From positions 434,001 to 498,000 of the forward strand of contig NZ_JAKFFS010000004.1 of assembly GCF_021502725.1 (NCBI RefSeq): DNA of 64,000 nucleotides, in the 5' to 3' direction. A program made the translations under genes and the position numbers. The DNA is from Dyadobacter sp. CY345 (GTDB lineage Bacteria > Bacteroidota > Bacteroidia > Cytophagales > Spirosomataceae). Below, in pieces: positions 26,836-34,162 of the stretch. Under the pieces are notes generated by a model, which saw nothing but the letters and a program-made list of their open reading frames with translations, made no database searches and was not told the DNA's origin. Positions within the stretch are counted from its first letter, which is position 1; every line of letters begins with the position of its first letter.

Positions 26836-27451
26836 GGGTGTTTGCTTGTGTTGCTGATTCTTCGGTATATTTAGTATAGTATTCGAACCCAAGGTCCGTC
26901 AATATGCCACGTAAAAAATGGTGTACGAATTCCACTTGAACGTTCATCATATTGAAGCGGTCCGCCGGGAAAATGGTCGGGTCGAAGGCCATTTCCACCT
27001 GTTCAATCCTGAGAAGAGAAAGCATATCGATGTTTATGTTTTTTCGATAGAATCCTATTTCAATTCCCTCAATCAGATTTTCGCGGATACTCTTTAATAA
27101 ATATTGGTGCTTATACTGATGAAAAAGATCCCAGGCTAACGGATGGTATTTTTTCAAGTCGTGGAAAAGCACCGGATTCATGTGAGCCAACGAAATTCGC
27201 ATATAATCGGCGGCCTGTATCAACTGTTCAATGGGATCCAGCTTATCTTCATCCATTTTATCCATCTGGCACTTCTGAACTTCCAGCTCCTGTTGAACGG
27301 CCAGAATCACGATCGCATCTTTATCAGGATAATGCTGATAAATGGTCCTTTTCGATATGCCAAGTTCCCTCGCGATGTCGTCCATCGTCACACTTTTGAT
27401 ACCAAAGCGCCAAAAGAGATTAAATGCTTCTTTTATAATTCTTTCTTTCAC
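26825..27451 (-). CDS. TetR/AcrR-family repressor of the efflux operon
   Basis: A 208-residue regulator. The N-terminal HTH is FGIKSVTMDDIARELGISKR then TIYQHYPDKDAI; the C-terminal domain is helical and would bind an inducer. As the first gene of the tetR-tolC-adaptor-RND operon it probably represses its own transcript and responds to pump substrates. The start is at the only good ATG. Confidence 0.92.
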   Translation of the reverse strand: MKERIIKEAFNLFWRFGIKSVTMDDIARELGISKRTIYQHYPDKDAIVILAVQQELEVQKCQMDKMDEDKLDPIEQLIQAADYMRISLAHMNPVLFHDLKKYHPLAWDLFHQYKHQYLLKSIRENLIEGIEIGFYRKNINIDMLSLLRIEQVEMAFDPTIFPADRFNMMNVQVEFVHHFLRGILTDLGFEYYTKYTEESATQANTHEK

Positions 27452-28061
27452 AGGGTAAAGTTGAAATTTTCCTATGATAAAAACTACGGAAACTATAATA
27501 ATGTTTAGAGTTTTCTTCGCATTTATCTTAGCAGAATTTTAGCCGTGATAAACCATGATTTAATGATTTCTTAATTTGTTGATTATTAATTCATTTGGTC
27601 AAAGTTCTATATTTGACACGTTTAATTTTTTGAATAAAATTTCCTTATCATTTATTTCTCTAAATTAAAGTTACCAATCGTTATAATTGCATTATATTTA
27701 GATTAGTTTACTTAAATTGATTTATTATTTCCTTTTTGTTACTGCTTTAAGACTGAAAAAATTGTTGATCTGGAATTTAAAGTAAGTTCTGGAAAATAAA
27801 ATAACCAATTGAAAAAGTACCAAGCCGGGGATTTAAGGTATGAACAGTGAAATATTGATGATAAAGTGATCGGCCGGAATGTTTTAAACTTAAATGATGT
27901 TTGGAAATAATACATATTCTGACCAAATTTCGGGTCTTTTCTTTTACCCGTTTTTTGCCGCTAAATAATTCAATAAGAGGAACAGATAGAGGCCGAAGGA
28001 ATTAAAGATAAAATTCAATTATTTATTCAAATCCACTAATAGCTACCGCGAAAAAAAATAA
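27452..28061 (+). other. AT-rich intergenic region before the decarboxylase gene
   Basis: About 610 bases between the divergent tetR and the decarboxylase gene, without a supported gene. A small GC hairpin CGGGT/ACCCG (27931-27950) followed by six T residues lies 106 bases before the start codon; it resembles a weak intrinsic terminator or attenuator in the leader. No known riboswitch signature was recognised. Confidence 0.4.
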
Positions 28062-29534
28062 ATGAAAAGCTACATTGACCTGATTCAGCAAACGTTCGAG
28101 TTCCCTACGATGGAGTTTAACGTTGACAAAGATGAATTGCTGTTCAACAATGTACCACTGATGGACATCATCAAGGAACATGGTACGCCTTTGAAACTTA
28201 ATTATTTGCCCAAAATCGGTGAACATATTGCAAACGCAAATATGTTTTTCAAAAATGCCTTCAAAAGGCATAACTATAAGGGAACTTACACTTATTGTTA
28301 TTGTACCAAATCTTCACATTTCAGTTTTGTACTGGAAGAGGCGCTGAAGCATAACATACATCTGGAAACATCTTCGTCTTTCGATATCCCGATTATCAGG
28401 GAATTGTATCGCCGCGGGAAAATCAGCAAGTCGACATTCATTCTTGCTAACGGTTACAAAAGACCGCTTTATACACAATATCTGAGTGAATTGATCAATG
28501 AAGGTTTTAATGTTATTCCAATTTTGGATAACCTTAAAGAAATTGAATCCTACGAGCAGCAGGTTACAGCGGATACTGTGAATTTTGCGATGCGTATCGC
28601 GACGGATGAAGAGCCTAACTTTGCTTTTTATACTTCACGTCTAGGAATTCGCTATAATGACGTGCAGCAGTTATACAAGGATAAAATTGAGAGCAATCCT
28701 CGATTTAAGCTTAAAATGCTTCACTTTTTTATCAATACAGGAATTAAAGATAGTGCATACTACTGGAGTGAATTAACCCGGTTTATGTTCAAATACTGCG
28801 AAATGCAGAAAATTTGTCCTGAACTTGATTCGATCGATATTGGTGGTGGTCTGCCAATCCAGACTTCTTTGCAGGCAGGGTACGATTATCAGCAGATGAT
28901 CGATGAAATTATTGAAAATATTCAGTGGATTTGTAACAAGAATAATGTTCCTGTTCCGCATATTTTTACTGAATTTGGAAGTTATACAGTTGGTGAAAGT
29001 GGCGCGGTGATTTATGAAATCATTGACAAAAAATTACAAAATGATAAGGAGCTTTGGTATATGATCAACGGATCGTTTATTACCCAGCTTCCGGATTCGT
29101 GGGGTATGAACCAGAAATACATCATGCTTCCAATCAATAACTGGGATAATCCTTACCAAAAAGTAAACCTTGGCGGGCTGACATGCGATTCACAGGATTT
29201 TTATAATAGTGAAATGCACAGTGCGGATTTGTATATGCCAATTTTTGAGGAAGAAGCTGAAAAACAATACATTGGGTTTTTCCATACCGGTGCATACCAG
29301 GAATCTCTGGGAGGTTACGGTGGAATTCAGCATTGTTTGATCCCGGCTCCAAAACACGTTCTGATTGACCGTGACGAAGAAGGAAAAATCATAACACGTG
29401 TTTTTGCAGAAGAGCAGGACAGCGATTCCATGCTGCGAATTCTTGGTTTTAAAGATGAGTCGTTTGTTGCTCCTATAAACAAAGAAGAGGATTCGGTTGA
29501 AGCTGAAGAGGAACTGGCGGAAACAAAAAATTAA
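28062..29534 (+). CDS. speA: Arginine decarboxylase, PLP alanine-racemase fold
   Basis: Decarboxylates arginine to agmatine, feeding polyamine synthesis; a fold-type III PLP enzyme. The 490-residue protein has the PLP lysine in YCYCTKSSH (K83), an SIDIGGGLP phosphate-binding glycine loop, TEFGSYTVGESG, and a C-terminal segment with a conserved CDSQD-like cysteine (LTCDSQDFYN). It is shorter than E. coli SpeA (658) but matches the Bacteroidota form. Substrate choice (arginine rather than ornithine or lysine) is from family resemblance. The tail is acidic (EEDSVEAEEELAE). Confidence 0.8.
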   Translation: MKSYIDLIQQTFEFPTMEFNVDKDELLFNNVPLMDIIKEHGTPLKLNYLPKIGEHIANANMFFKNAFKRHNYKGTYTYCYCTKSSHFSFVLEEALKHNIHLETSSSFDIPIIRELYRRGKISKSTFILANGYKRPLYTQYLSELINEGFNVIPILDNLKEIESYEQQVTADTVNFAMRIATDEEPNFAFYTSRLGIRYNDVQQLYKDKIESNPRFKLKMLHFFINTGIKDSAYYWSELTRFMFKYCEMQKICPELDSIDIGGGLPIQTSLQAGYDYQQMIDEIIENIQWICNKNNVPVPHIFTEFGSYTVGESGAVIYEIIDKKLQNDKELWYMINGSFITQLPDSWGMNQKYIMLPINNWDNPYQKVNLGGLTCDSQDFYNSEMHSADLYMPIFEEEAEKQYIGFFHTGAYQESLGGYGGIQHCLIPAPKHVLIDRDEEGKIITRVFAEEQDSDSMLRILGFKDESFVAPINKEEDSVEAEEELAETKN

Positions 29535-29551
29535 GGATTTATATAACGTTC

Positions 29552-29588
29552 TTGGAATGAATTCGTTAAACTTACGAATTCATTCCAA
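29552..29588 (+). terminator. Hairpin terminator after the decarboxylase
   Basis: TTGGAATGAATTCGT (29552-29566) and ACGAATTCATTCCAA (29574-29588) form a perfect 15-bp stem with a 7-base loop, 18 bases past the stop codon. No strong T-run follows, so it may act mainly as a 3' end stabiliser. Confidence 0.65.
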
Positions 29589-29637
29589 AAATGAAAGTTT
29601 AAAAACGGACGTTCTTATACTACTCTAAACAAGATCT

Positions 29638-29769
29638 ATGAAAAAGGTATTCTTTCTTTTGGCTGTTTGCGGAACAATTGGCTTTGCATCTTCCTGCACA
29701 AAGCATCAGTGTCCGGCCTACGGTTCCACTTTGAAAGTCGAAAAACAGGCGGTTAAATTACGCGCTTAG
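29638..29769 (+). CDS. Tiny CPAY-type lipoprotein
   Basis: A 43-residue exported peptide: MKKVFFLLAVCGTIGFASSC is a lipoprotein signal with the modified cysteine at residue 20, followed by TKHQCPAYGSTLKVEKQAVK and LRA. Only about 23 residues remain after processing. The CPAY(G/S) motif recurs in small Bacteroidota lipoproteins of unknown function. The stop overlaps the end of the convergent HAD phosphatase gene by 4 bases. Confidence 0.7.
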   Translation: MKKVFFLLAVCGTIGFASSCTKHQCPAYGSTLKVEKQAVKLRA

Positions 29770-30293
29770 TTTTGAAGATTTAATATAATTTTTGCCGCTT
29801 CAAATAGACTGACGGCTGTAAAATCTCCTGCTGAAACTTCTGTTTCGGGAATAATATGAATCGTTTTGAGGCCAACTTTATGTCCGGCCTGCATATCCCG
29901 TGCGCGGTCGCCGATCATCCACGATTGGTTCGTATCAATATTATACTTTGCAATTGCCTTTTCTAACATCAAAGAATCTGGTTTTCTCAATAGCGATTCT
30001 CCTGTAAAAGCTGGATGCGATGGAGCAAAATACAGATCATCCAAAACATTTCCTGAAACTTCCTGCATTTTTTCATGGATAGCATATACAGCTTCCGCGC
30101 CATACATTCCTTTTGCAATTCCAGCCTGATTTGTAATAACGATCAACAAAAAGCCTGCTTCTTTTAATAATTTCAAAGCTTCCGGCATTCCTTCTGGAAT
30201 TACGAGATCATCCAGTTTGTGTAAATAATCGCTGAGGTCTTCATTAAGAACACCATCACGATCAAGAAAAACGCACTTTGTTTTATTGGACAT
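29766..30293 (-). CDS. HAD-IIIA phosphatase (GmhB-like)
   Basis: A 175-residue HAD phosphatase resembling heptose-1,7-bisphosphate 7-phosphatase (LPS heptose synthesis) and histidinol phosphatase. Motif I is FLDRDGVLNED, motif II VITNQAG, and motif III/IV KPDSLM with MIGDRARDM. The zinc-binding loop of GmhB (C-x-H...C-x-C) is missing: the segment reads APSHPAFTGESLLRKPD with no cysteine, so the substrate may differ. It is followed upstream by a palindromic repeat and hemE on the same strand. Confidence 0.8.
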   Translation of the reverse strand: MSNKTKCVFLDRDGVLNEDLSDYLHKLDDLVIPEGMPEALKLLKEAGFLLIVITNQAGIAKGMYGAEAVYAIHEKMQEVSGNVLDDLYFAPSHPAFTGESLLRKPDSLMLEKAIAKYNIDTNQSWMIGDRARDMQAGHKVGLKTIHIIPETEVSAGDFTAVSLFEAAKIILNLQN

Positions 30294-30304
30294 GGATTTA
30301 TTAG

Positions 30305-30433
30305 GTTACACAGAGGGCCACAGAGCGAAAAAGAGGGACACAGAGAAGGTTTTTACATCACAAGACAGATTATAATATTTGAAATACAACTCTCTGTGTA
30401 TCTCTTTAAAACTCTGTGGCCCTCTGTGTCCCT
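30305..30433. repeat. CACAGAG-type intergenic palindrome, copy 2
   Basis: The left arm reads gttacacagagggccacagag and continues with a second gggacacagag unit; the right arm mirrors it with ctctgtgtatctc and actctgtggccctctgtgtc. The palindrome, about 129 bases, fills the gap between hemE and the HAD phosphatase gene and could terminate hemE. It closely matches the copy at 1107-1244. Confidence 0.75.
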
Positions 30434-30439
30434 TGCAAT

Positions 30440-31465
30440 CTAAGCTGAGTATTCTTTTACGGCTTCGATGAAACATCTTACTTTGTCTGGCTGCATATCC
30501 GGATAGACACCGTGGCCAAGATTGGCGATATAACGCTGCGTTCCAAATTGGTTTACCATTTTCTTTACTTCTGCACGAATTTGATCGAAAGAAGAATAAA
30601 GCACACAAGGGTCAAGATTTCCCTGTAATGTCTTATCAGGAATTAACTGACGAGATTCGGTAATGTCCATGTTCCAGTCTAATCCTACAACTGCACAATT
30701 CAGTTTTCCAATTTCTTCTCTTGCAAAAAACGCTCCTTTTGCAAAAACAGTAACCGGAACTTCCGTGATTGCGTCACAGATTTGTTTGATATAAGGAAGC
30801 GAAAAAGTTTTGTATTGTTCAGGAGACAGAATTCCTGCCCATGAATCGAAAATCTGGACAAGATCAGCACCGGCCACAACCTGTGCTTTCAAATAGGCGA
30901 TGGTACTGTCTGTAATTTTTTGTAATAATAAATGAGAGAATTCCGGGTCAGCGTAAAGATGTTTTTTCGCTACGGAAAATGTCTTGGAACCCTTTCCTTC
31001 GGTCATATAACAAAAAATGGTAAACGGCGCGCCGGCAAAACCTATTAGAGGAACACGTCCTGCCAATCCGGTTTTGGTAAGTCGAATCGCTTCCAAAACA
31101 TAACCGAGATCATTTTCAGGATCTGCGACTCTGAGTTTTTCCAGATCAGCGATTGTATTCACCGTCGCCGGAAAAATCGGGCCTTTTTGCTCAGCCATTT
31201 CATACGGTAAACCCATACCTTCAGGTACTACCAGAATATCCGAAAATATAATGGCGGCGTCAACACCCAATAAATCAACAGGTTGTAATGTTACTTCCGC
31301 CGCAAGCTCGGGCGTTGTGGCAAGCTGAATAAAACTTCCGGCTTTTTCGCGAACAGCACGGTATTCCGGCAAAATTCTTCCTGCCTGACGCATCATCCAA
31401 ACAGGGGTACGCTCCACTTTCTCACCACGTGCAGCCCGAAGCAAAAGATCATTTTTCAATTCCAT
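30440..31465 (-). CDS. hemE: Uroporphyrinogen decarboxylase
   Basis: HemE removes four carboxyl groups from uroporphyrinogen III to give coproporphyrinogen III in heme synthesis; a cytosolic dimer without cofactor. The 341-residue protein shows the signature [17 protein letters not shown] near residue 21, the catalytic aspartate in [28 protein letters not shown], and the C-terminal NLGHGVYPD. The start ATG is directly behind the -7 box (see 31470), suggesting little or no leader. Confidence 0.96.
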   Translation of the reverse strand: MELKNDLLLRAARGEKVERTPVWMMRQAGRILPEYRAVREKAGSFIQLATTPELAAEVTLQPVDLLGVDAAIIFSDILVVPEGMGLPYEMAEQKGPIFPATVNTIADLEKLRVADPENDLGYVLEAIRLTKTGLAGRVPLIGFAGAPFTIFCYMTEGKGSKTFSVAKKHLYADPEFSHLLLQKITDSTIAYLKAQVVAGADLVQIFDSWAGILSPEQYKTFSLPYIKQICDAITEVPVTVFAKGAFFAREEIGKLNCAVVGLDWNMDITESRQLIPDKTLQGNLDPCVLYSSFDQIRAEVKKMVNQFGTQRYIANLGHGVYPDMQPDKVRCFIEAVKEYSA

Positions 31466-31469
31466 GCCG

Positions 31470-31477
31470 CAAAGGTA
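31470..31477 (-). promoter_or_regulatory. hemE -7 promoter box, leaderless arrangement
   Basis: On the minus strand TACCTTTG (TAnnTTTG) is followed by only CGGC before the hemE ATG at 31465. With the usual spacing transcription would begin at or next to the A of the start codon. No clear TTG -33 element was found. Confidence 0.5.
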
Positions 31478-31629
31478 GGAATAAGTATTTAAAGTGGGTG
31501 CCGAAAGCAGGAGCTAAGAGAAAGAAGTTTACTGATTATATAAATTGTCATTTCCTGTGGAATGTGTTCATGAAAATCAATGTTGTGGAATGGTTTTAGG
31601 GCGTTAACATAAAATCAATAACCCAGCTT

Positions 31630-32577
31630 ATGAAATTCGTTAAAATTATATTTTTCCTTGTCTTAACCGTTGCTTTCTTTTCCTGCGCGAAGGAAGAAAA
31701 GGAAAAAGAAATGTCTTCGGATGAGATCGTAAAAATCGGAATGTCGCCATGCAGATCGTCTGCGCTCTTTATCAAAGATTTTGGGTTTGACCCTACCCGG
31801 TCTGACTTGTCGACAACAGAGCCCGGCATGGTCGGCGTTGTGTTGGTGGAACATCCGAGAAAAGCCGCAGATTCGTTGAGCAGAAGAACTTACCAGGATG
31901 TTTCCTGGACCCAGAATGGCTGGATGGGCAATACAACGGTCGATATAGATGGGAACATTTACACTGCGCCGTTCCCAAAAGAAAATGAAACAAATATTCC
32001 ATTAAAACAGATGGACAAGGTTTTCAAAATAGATGCGAAAACCGGGAAAATGGATGTTTTGCTGGAATTATCCAAACCAGGTAGCTCAGCAGAAACAGTT
32101 CCTTTCGCCGTTTTAGGACTTTACTACGACTGTCACGGAAAAAAGTTATACGTTAGCAGCGTCTCCGGGAGTACAAAAACAAAGGAAAATGGAATCATTT
32201 ACGTAGTTGATCCGCCGACTGGAAAAGTAGTGGATCAGTTGAAAGGTCATGATGCGGCCGCGGTGTTTGTTGGTGGGTTTACAGGTGAGAAAAGATTATA
32301 TTTTGGCGGCTTGCGTACATCTGATATTTATTCTGTCCAACTTACCGAAGACGGAAAATTTAAAGGGAAAGCGCGTTCAGAAGGAACACTTTTGCATCCG
32401 GGGAATTCTGGCAACGATAGGGCAAGGAGTATTCGTTTTGATGAGAACGGAAATTTATTGGTGTCCGCTTCGTCGTTTGACTTCACACTTACGGACGCAG
32501 CTGTAAAAAAGGAAACGTCATACCAATTTTCTTATGACAAGGGAAAAAAGAAATGGAGGCTGGTTGACGGAGGTTAG
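31630..32577 (+). CDS. Lipoprotein with beta-propeller-like repeats
   Basis: A 315-residue lipoprotein (signal ending AFFSC, cysteine at about 19, then a charged linker). The rest reads like SMP-30/NHL beta-propeller strands: GNIYTAPFPKEN, KLYVSSVSGSTK, GIIYVVDPPTGKVVDQLKGH, RLYFGGLRTSDIYSVQL and NGNLLVSAS. No catalytic metal set was confidently identified. It probably faces the periplasm or surface; function unknown. An intrinsic terminator follows. Confidence 0.7.
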   Translation: MKFVKIIFFLVLTVAFFSCAKEEKEKEMSSDEIVKIGMSPCRSSALFIKDFGFDPTRSDLSTTEPGMVGVVLVEHPRKAADSLSRRTYQDVSWTQNGWMGNTTVDIDGNIYTAPFPKENETNIPLKQMDKVFKIDAKTGKMDVLLELSKPGSSAETVPFAVLGLYYDCHGKKLYVSSVSGSTKTKENGIIYVVDPPTGKVVDQLKGHDAAAVFVGGFTGEKRLYFGGLRTSDIYSVQLTEDGKFKGKARSEGTLLHPGNSGNDRARSIRFDENGNLLVSASSFDFTLTDAAVKKETSYQFSYDKGKKKWRLVDGG

Positions 32578-32615
32578 AAACAAATCCTAAAAAGGATGCT
32601 GCAACAATAAATTTA

Positions 32616-32650
32616 ACGGCAATTCCAGTTGGAAGAGCCGTCTTTTTTTT
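32616..32650 (+). terminator. Intrinsic terminator
   Basis: ACGGC (32616-32620) pairs with GCCGT (32637-32641), with an inner TTCCA/TGGAA pairing, followed by C and eight T residues (32643-32650). It ends the propeller lipoprotein transcript. Confidence 0.75.
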
Positions 32651-32754
32651 GAATAGCTAACACAGAAAGTTCAAAATATTTTAAGATTCACTGCCATTTT
32701 TTTCTTAGATACGGTGATATTTGCAGTTACCTATCTATTAAAGAATGTTTTATA

Positions 32755-33735
32755 ATGCTGGAAGAATTAAGGAGAATTGCATTCAGGTTTCAGATTGACC
32801 CTCAACAAACTGCCGGACATACGGCGAGATTATCCTCTGTTATCACTGTTTTGAATAACATCAATACCTCATTTTTGAATTTTCTTGAAATAGAATTTTT
32901 AAAGAACGATAAGTTCAGGGCGGTCTACGAAAAATCGCCCAAAGTCCTGGAAGGGTTAAAAAAGGAGCTGGAACTACTAGTTGTAGATCTTAAATTCAGC
33001 AGTTTTGAAGCGGCTGTCGCTTCCAATATTGTTGAGCCGCCAAGTCTTTTTACAACAGATATTGACGATTGGAAAAGAAATGCGTTCTCAGATTATAAGA
33101 AGAATATTCTTTTTGGGAATTTTGAAGAGCCTCAGTATATGACCCGGATTATTGAAAAATATACACCGGAAGAAAGAGGCAAAATATACAAACCGCTTTT
33201 CACCGCATCAACCTCAGACCGGCCATTCAAACTTTTTTTAATTGATGCGAAAGGAAAGAAGTTAAGTCTGAGACAGCCGGATAAGAGTTTTACGGATCGT
33301 TATTTTCCAAAAAAGGAAAAGGTTAAAAAGGAAAAAACGGTTTATCGGTTTGCAAAAATTTATGCTAAAATAGGTGGAAAAGATGCCTCTGCTGATTTGA
33401 GTAAAAAGGATATCAAACAGGTACTTTTAATAGAGGAAATGGAACACGGAACGTATCCATTTAATCCCGAAATTATTAAGTATGATGAGAAATTATATGT
33501 GCTGCATGAGAAGCTGAATTGTGAAGTGACTTTTGAGAATCAGGCTTATGTGATATCTTTCCCGCCACTGAATCTTTGCGTTTGGGGAGCAACAAGGGAA
33601 GAAGCGGAAACTGCTTTTTGTTTCAGTTTTCATGCTTTATATCAAAATTTTGCATTGGAATCGGACAGTGCGCTTTCTGAGCAGGCGGTTGTGCTGAAAA
33701 ATAAGTTGTTGACTATTGTTAAAGCGATTAAATGA
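32755..33735 (+). CDS. Large protein with HicB-like C-terminal domain
   Basis: A 326-residue protein. The first ~200 residues are unrecognised: a helical segment with FRFQIDPQQTAGHTARLSS, then a basic linker FPKKEKVKKEKTVYR. The last ~75 residues (ECT-like AYVISFPPLNLCVWG, then TREEAETAFCFSFHALYQNF) resemble the partial RNase H fold of HicB antitoxins. The next gene, overlapping by 4 bases (ATGA), encodes a HicA-like protein, which supports the HicB reading. If so this is an antitoxin fused to a new N-terminal domain, placed before its toxin. HicB resemblance is moderate. Confidence 0.6.
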   Translation: MLEELRRIAFRFQIDPQQTAGHTARLSSVITVLNNINTSFLNFLEIEFLKNDKFRAVYEKSPKVLEGLKKELELLVVDLKFSSFEAAVASNIVEPPSLFTTDIDDWKRNAFSDYKKNILFGNFEEPQYMTRIIEKYTPEERGKIYKPLFTASTSDRPFKLFLIDAKGKKLSLRQPDKSFTDRYFPKKEKVKKEKTVYRFAKIYAKIGGKDASADLSKKDIKQVLLIEEMEHGTYPFNPEIIKYDEKLYVLHEKLNCEVTFENQAYVISFPPLNLCVWGATREEAETAFCFSFHALYQNFALESDSALSEQAVVLKNKLLTIVKAIK

Positions 33736-34016
33736 AAGCGAGAAAAAGCAAGGATATACAGAGAGTATTGCAAAAACAGGGTTTTGAATCTTTTACAGAA
33801 AAGGATCATCACCAGTTGCATTATCTCGTTGTGGATGGAAAGAAACAGGCGGTGCTTACTTATCTTGGAAAAGCGCCGCTCAGTACTGATCTGATGGATA
33901 CGTTAGCAGGACAATTACAATTATCAGAAGAAAAGATGGCAGAGAGCTTTTTCTCAGGCAGATTGAATCCGGAGAAATATCTAGGGATGTTGAGCGAGAA
34001 AGAGATGATTGGATAA
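33732..34016 (+). CDS. HicA-like (YcfA) putative toxin
   Basis: A 94-residue protein with an N-terminal segment like HicA mRNA interferases: KDIQRVLQKQGFES, then DHHQLHYLVVDGKKQ, where a histidine occupies the catalytic place, and AVLTYLGKAP. The C-terminal extension (LAGQLQLSEEKMAESFFSGR, EKYLGML) occurs in a longer subfamily of HicA-annotated proteins. Coupled by a 4-base overlap to the HicB-like fusion. Toxicity is inferred from family only. Confidence 0.6.
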   Translation: MKARKSKDIQRVLQKQGFESFTEKDHHQLHYLVVDGKKQAVLTYLGKAPLSTDLMDTLAGQLQLSEEKMAESFFSGRLNPEKYLGMLSEKEMIG

Positions 34017-34106
34017 GGTATTATAGCACTCTCAATTATTAATAAGGTGCATCGCACCGCAATATTTGTAGAAAAGCATTATTTATTTTCGTTAAATATT
34101 TACCCA

Positions 34107-34146
34107 ACAAAAAGAGAGCGCCATATCCAACGTTCTCTTTTTTGTT
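34107..34146. terminator. Bidirectional terminator
   Basis: acaaaaagagagcg (34107-34120) pairs imperfectly with cgttctcttttttgt (34131-34145) around a 10-base loop, between the HicA-like gene and the convergent TonB receptor gene; T-runs are available on both strands. Confidence 0.65.
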
Positions 34147-34162
34147 TGGTCAATTATTCTGT

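Noticed and set aside
27931..27956. A riboswitch in the decarboxylase leader
   Set aside because: Only a 5-bp hairpin and T-run are present; no known aptamer consensus was recognised.
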